NCBI GenBank assembly: GCA_024752435.1 | Contig: CP103027.1 | Span: forward strand, 1,116,001 to 1,180,000 | Origin: Allantophomopsis cytisporea | Lineage: Eukaryota; Ascomycota; Leotiomycetes; Phacidiales; Phacidiaceae | Length of the DNA stretch: 64,000 nucleotides | Direction: 5' to 3' | In this document: in pieces, positions 59,767 to 64,000 of the stretch | Position numbering within the stretch: the stretch's first letter is position 1 | Layout of the letters: every line of letters starts with the position of its first letter | The notes under the pieces: generated by a model | The model's database searches: none | The model's input: the letters and a program-made list of their open reading frames with translations, nothing else | Told to the model about the DNA's origin: nothing | Translations under genes and position numbers: made by a program

Positions 59767-61119
59767 ATGGATCTCTCCCCTTACATTAAGCCCCTCTCCA
59801 GGCGGTATTTTTTTGCTGGTGCACTTTTCTTCACTTCTGTTCTTCTATCCCTGTGGTCACTTACAATGTTGAAAGAATCAATCCCAGACCCATCATCAAG
59901 ACCCATCTTCAGAATGCCTCCGAGGATATGTCATCGCAAGTACCTCCGACCAACACTACGAACACCAACTAACATCCCAGTCTCCGGCCTTTGGTACTGG
60001 ATGGTCTTCGCCACGACGATGCTCCTTCTCTACCGCCACGCCGACATCCTGCTACCATCCACCACGTCGCATTCCCTCGCCAAAGCCAGCTTCTCATCCA
60101 GCTCGCGCGCAACGCGCGAGCGAATGGCCCTTTCAGAGGCCTGCTGGCTGTCGTCCGTCGAAGTGCGCCACCAGAAGCTCTCCACAGACCTCAGTCCCGA
60201 AAACCCGCTCTTCCCCGCCCAGAACGACGCCGAATTCGAGAAATATCCCTACACCATCTGGGACTTCTTCCCGCCCACCTACACCTGTCCGCACGACGTG
60301 CAGCGCGTGGGCAGGCTGGGCGATGGCGGCAAGTGGGTGTGCGGGATGAGCATGTACGTGATCCGATCGACCTCCCTTCCAATCTCCTCCGCGCACTTAC
60401 CCGCAGGGCATTCGTTTGAACGCGCTTTTAGACCATCTCCATAGTGGCAGCTGACGCGACCAAGCTACGAGGCGCGCCCGCCGCCCAAATCCGCCCTCGC
60501 GCCTCCCAAGGCCGAGGCCGACAACGACGAGGCGTACCCGCTGGGCGGCGAGCGCCTCGGCGAAACGGTCATCTACAGCTTCGGCGTGAACGACAACTCG
60601 ACGTTCGAGGCCGAGATGCTGACGCGCGTGCCGTCGGCGCGCGTCTACGCCTTCGACCACACCGTTAGCCGGCTGGGCGATTTCCCGCTGCGCTACTCGC
60701 ACCGCGCGCACTTTGCGAAGATTGGACTCGGCCCCAAGAATCAGCCGAATAAGAGGCCGCCTTTCTATAGCTTGGCGGGCATTATGAGCCAGTATAATCA
60801 TACTTATATTGATATTTTGAAGGTGGATGTTGAGGGCGCTGAGATGGAGTCGCTTGAGAGGTTTGTGGAGCTTTATGAGGATAGTGGGGAGCCGTTGCCG
60901 GTTGGGCAGCTTATTATGGAGGTGCATCTTGATGATGATGTGGGGTATCAGAGGGTTGTTGAGTGGTGGGAGGGCTTGGAGAAGGTGGGGTTGAGGGCTA
61001 CTTGGATGGAGGTTAATTTGTTGACTGTTACGCTGGGGAGTAGGGAGCCTAGGTTTGTGGAGTATGTTATGGTTAATGCTAGAGATCCAAGGAGTGTGAT
61101 TATGGGGGATGGCATTTGA
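59767..61119 (+). CDS. Type-II membrane protein with METTL24-like methyltransferase domain
   Basis: Two exons, 59767-60353 and 60465-61119, give 413 aa. A membrane anchor lies at residues about 14-36 (YFFAGALFFTSVLLSLWSL). The conserved domain starts with YPYTIWDFFPPTYTCPHDVQ, RVGRLGDGGKWVCGMS, and across the intron ETVIYSFGVNDNSTFEAEML, RVYAFDHTV, then YIDILKVDVEGAEMESL, LIMEVHLDDDVGYQRVVEWW. The order matches the Methyltransf_22/METTL24 group, probably SAM-dependent and in the secretory pathway, substrate unknown. The acceptor chosen (AAG at 60462-60464) is the only nearby one that avoids a stop. The stretch 60.0-60.7 kb is far more GC-rich than anything around it, while 60.78-61.1 kb uses T/G-ending codons. 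Confidence 0.85.
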
Positions 61120-63747
61120 GGTGATTCGGAGGAGAGATTTGATCGGTGGTGTTGTTGTGAAGTGTGGAGGTTCGCTGGATATGAGACGCCGTAATGAGGC
61201 GATGAGCTGAACGATGCTACTCGATCGAATATAGGATATCTCATGGTTTTCTGTACTGGCGCTTCATTTGGTACTCTCATGTTTCTAGTGTACGATAGAG
61301 CACGGCTTACCTCAATGCAGTTTTGATGTCCCTTGCTTGATGAAGACCCCTTGACTATCACTTGCTGTTGAATTTCCACTTCCTTTAGCTGAACAATCTG
61401 AGATGAAGTAAGGTGTAATTAGGAATTCAACGGTCATGGTAAGATTTATATGCTCAGGACCAATTATACCTTATGTACGTTTAGCATGAACTGCATCACT
61501 CGAAGATTATATTGTAGATATAAGATAGTGTTGTAGCCACATTCAACATAGGCAGCGGCTAAGTTCGATTGGATCCTCATTCCATAAGTACTTACACTGA
61601 TCGACCTTTGAGATGAGATCCACAATACATCTATGTAGATGGTGTCGCAAGACTTGTTACATCGTGTTTGAAACTGGCTGAATTATCAGCACTCACAAAA
61701 CGACGTCCTACCTCGCTTCACCATCCAGATAGATCTCTCTCACCGCCGCATGTTGATAGAGTTCTGTTAGTCGGAAGCGAGCGTAAATACCGATACATAC
61801 CTCGGCACCAAGTACTGTGTATGGTGTTTATTGTGACGATCCTTGATCTTGAATCTAGCTCTGAACTTCTTTTGGCTTGGCAAGACTTGATGAGAAAAAA
61901 TTGTAGAGTGGGCTTGCTATCTGCCAATTCCGAGGTCGTGATTATTGAGATGTTGGGTGGAGTAGCATAAGGATGCATAATTATGAGTTGCGAATGGACC
62001 TTTTCATCATTATATAAAATCCCCTACTCGGCATAAATATGCAATAAGCAATTACAACATTGATTCCAGTCTGTATGAGTACATAAGAGCATAAGTATTT
62101 CACTTTAAAAGAGCTTCATAAGTAATTCTCGGGTATGTCCATATTCCATCAAACCTGATCCATATCAGCAGTAATAAACTACTGCGTAAGCATATGCAAT
62201 GTTGCCGCAAGAAGCCCTCGAAACCCTTGCAATCTCTCCATATCTATAACACCCCGGTTCTAAGCTCGGATGAATTTCTTTTCCACACTCACTTATCTTT
62301 GCAATACGATACGAGTGTTCAAACATGATCATCGGTAGAAAGTACTCTTTTTCGAGAAAAGATACTTTGGTACCTTGCACTTTTTACGCATAAGATCAAT
62401 CCGTATCGTCGGAGATGAGGCACATTTGTATGCACATCATCAATAATCACAATACGATTAGTGACGAGGAGCAAACCGATCAACGCATCGCGCGGTACTT
62501 TCGTACCTGACATGCATTGTACTTTGGACGAAGTTGAGAACTGATATTCTCCTGCGTTGTCGGAGCCGCATCCGACGAACAGCTTTGAAAAAAGTTGTAG
62601 ACGTGTCAATAGTCTTGATCCTCTCGATTGCTTCATTCTCTCGTTCGTGTGAGGGTCTAGCAGCATAGTCCCTCTCAAATGCTTAAACTCCTGTTCATAC
62701 GAAGAAAATATCGCTGCCAGGCTTTTGCTTGCTAATGATACTGAAAGTGTAGGAAATAGATTATCGGTGTAGTGTCATGGCAACTTTGTCTTCCCTCTTT
62801 CATCTTACTTCCTGCTATCACTGTTTCCTGGCTTCTTCTTCTATCTCTACTGCATACAGAGTTTCGGACTTCGCTAACATAAGGTATGAGGGATATGGAT
62901 ACAATATCACTAGGACCCATGCTTCCCGCAGTGTCCGCCAATGTTAAGCTTTCCTCGGTCGCGTCCTTCTAGGATAATGTCTTCATGATCCTTATCCACG
63001 TTTATCCTTGCTACTACACGTGTCTCTGTTCGTTGGCGGTCCGTCCACACCGTCATACACTCTTTCAACCATGTTCCCCTCACCTGGTCTGCCACTGATA
63101 TCCAAGACTTTTCTCCATCAGAATTTATGCCAGGTCAGTACATATTGGAAACACTCAACTACCGTCCATTCGTTCAAAAGAATCCGTAGCTCCCTAACCG
63201 CTCACCACTAGTGTTCTCAGGCGGACTTGTTGCTCAAAAAAGTATAGCAAGATCACGGGAATTACCATGATCGTTAAGACCAGGAATTAGTGACAGAGAC
63301 AGCCTTCCCCTCTTTCAAGCCTGCTTACATGCCAATGCTTCTACAATTCAACACCAGTCAATGAGGCATGCTACTCGCTTTCAACGGCTCTTGAGATCAA
63401 CAAGGAACTCTGTGCCGACAAGTTCGTACACCCTTGTCCAAAGAAAAGGCTCACAATCAATGCTTCGAGAGCACGCGCACCGAAATTAACACGATGGGTG
63501 TGTTTGTTTACTTAATCTGGTTTCACCGGGCTGTGTAGCCTTGCATATAGCTGTGGATATATTGAAAGCTCTAGGTTTGGTGAATTTAATATAATCCTCA
63601 AAGTCTCCCATCCTTTTCTGTCCGTTATTCTCTTGTATAAAGCCAATTGACACTCGTTCATTCGATCTTGCCTTGGCTGTGCTACTTCCAGATATCATCG
63701 ACAATCTTTCTGTCCTTCTTTATCTGCATGATTACGTTGCTGTCACC
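61120..63747. other. 2.6-kb gene-poor interval
   Basis: No supported gene. A 119-codon minus-strand frame at 62319-62678 has no recognised family or promoter. 61.4-62.2 kb is AT-rich. The last 200 nt (pyrimidine-rich TCTTTCTGTCCTTCTTTATC) are the likely leader of the phospholipase gene. Confidence 0.45.
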
Positions 63748-63972
63748 ATGTTGTCATCCACTCTTTTCCTACTTGCCGGCGTCTCTGCTGTAGCTAGCCA
63801 ATATGCCCCCATTACAGGATCTTGCCCATCTGAAAGTCTTGTTAGATCTGGCGATGGTTTATCTACTAATGAGACTACGTTTCGAGCTGGTAGAAAAGCC
63901 AAAGCTGATACGGCTCTCACATCCTGGCTTGCAACTACAAATGCTACCTTCGCTACTGACAATCTTCCAACG
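63748..63972 (+). CDS. plb1: Lysophospholipase / phospholipase B, first exon only (cut by window end)
   Basis: 75 codons then a GTAAGC donor at 63973, so the gene continues beyond the window. A signal peptide (MLSSTLFLLAGVSAVAS) is followed by the mature N-terminus typical of fungal secreted lysophospholipases: YAPITGSCPSESLVRSGDGL, then NETTFRAGRKAKADTALTSW and ATDNLPT. The catalytic GLSGG-type nucleophile and other residues would be in the next exon. These enzymes cleave acyl chains from phospholipids outside the cell or in the periplasm. Two N-glycosylation sequons are visible (NETT and NATF). Assignment rests on the N-terminus alone. Confidence 0.85.
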
Positions 63973-64000
63973 GTAAGCTTCGAAGCTTAATATGATAATT

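Overview
The window looks like nuclear chromosomal DNA of a filamentous ascomycete. Genes have short (about 45-160 nt) GT-AG introns with CTAAC/CTGAC-type branch points, intergenes are long and AT-rich, and the protein families are typically fungal (tetraspanin Tsp3, ERF2, PMT1, RIM2, RRT8-like, fungal-type ATP sulfurylase with a C-terminal regulatory domain). Protein sequences and gene style resemble Helotiales/Leotiomycetes; that placement is inference. All exon coordinates were joined by hand from splice signals, reading frame and family conservation.

Layout. 0.5-8 kb is a dense housekeeping block: SLU7 (+), RPS9 (-), RPL21 (+), SNX3 (-), TSP3 (+); the two ribosomal protein genes diverge from one 616-bp promoter. 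A 3-kb AT-rich gene desert follows, then an ASH1-type histone methyltransferase (-), a 4.5-kb desert, and the DHHC palmitoyltransferase ERF2 (-). 22-33 kb holds a small membrane protein (+), the mitochondrial pyrimidine nucleotide carrier RIM2 (-), protein O-mannosyltransferase PMT1 (-), splicing factor SF3A1/PRP21 (+, divergent from PMT1), a small Cys-rich protein (+) and a nine-exon RRT8/LDS-like membrane protein (+). At 35.7-38.5 kb lies a large secreted Ser/Thr-rich repeat protein with a His/acidic tail.

40-53 kb is a sulfur-themed neighbourhood: PAPS reductase MET16 (-), a Pro/Glu-repeat protein (-), the Fe-S biogenesis LYR protein ISD11 (-), and ATP sulfurylase MET3 (+, divergent from ISD11). 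MET3 and MET16 catalyse the first and third steps of sulfate assimilation, and ISD11 partners the cysteine desulfurase that draws on the cysteine produced. The non-coding DNA around them carries seven CACGTG sites.

53-64 kb: an intergene packed with microsatellites, a 914-aa conserved fungal protein of unknown function (+), a type-II membrane methyltransferase-like protein (+) with an abrupt internal change of base composition, a gene-poor stretch, and the first exon of a secreted lysophospholipase/phospholipase B that runs off the right edge.

I found no convincing tRNA, rRNA, CRISPR, intact transposon or biosynthetic gene cluster. The most interesting leads are the sulfur neighbourhood with its CACGTG sites, the eight-fold PYPxxNST repeat protein with a candidate in-frame 54-nt intron, an orphan TATA-promoter/leader at 16.9 kb followed by only an 11-codon ORF, and several splice choices that decide protein ends (ISD11, ASH1).
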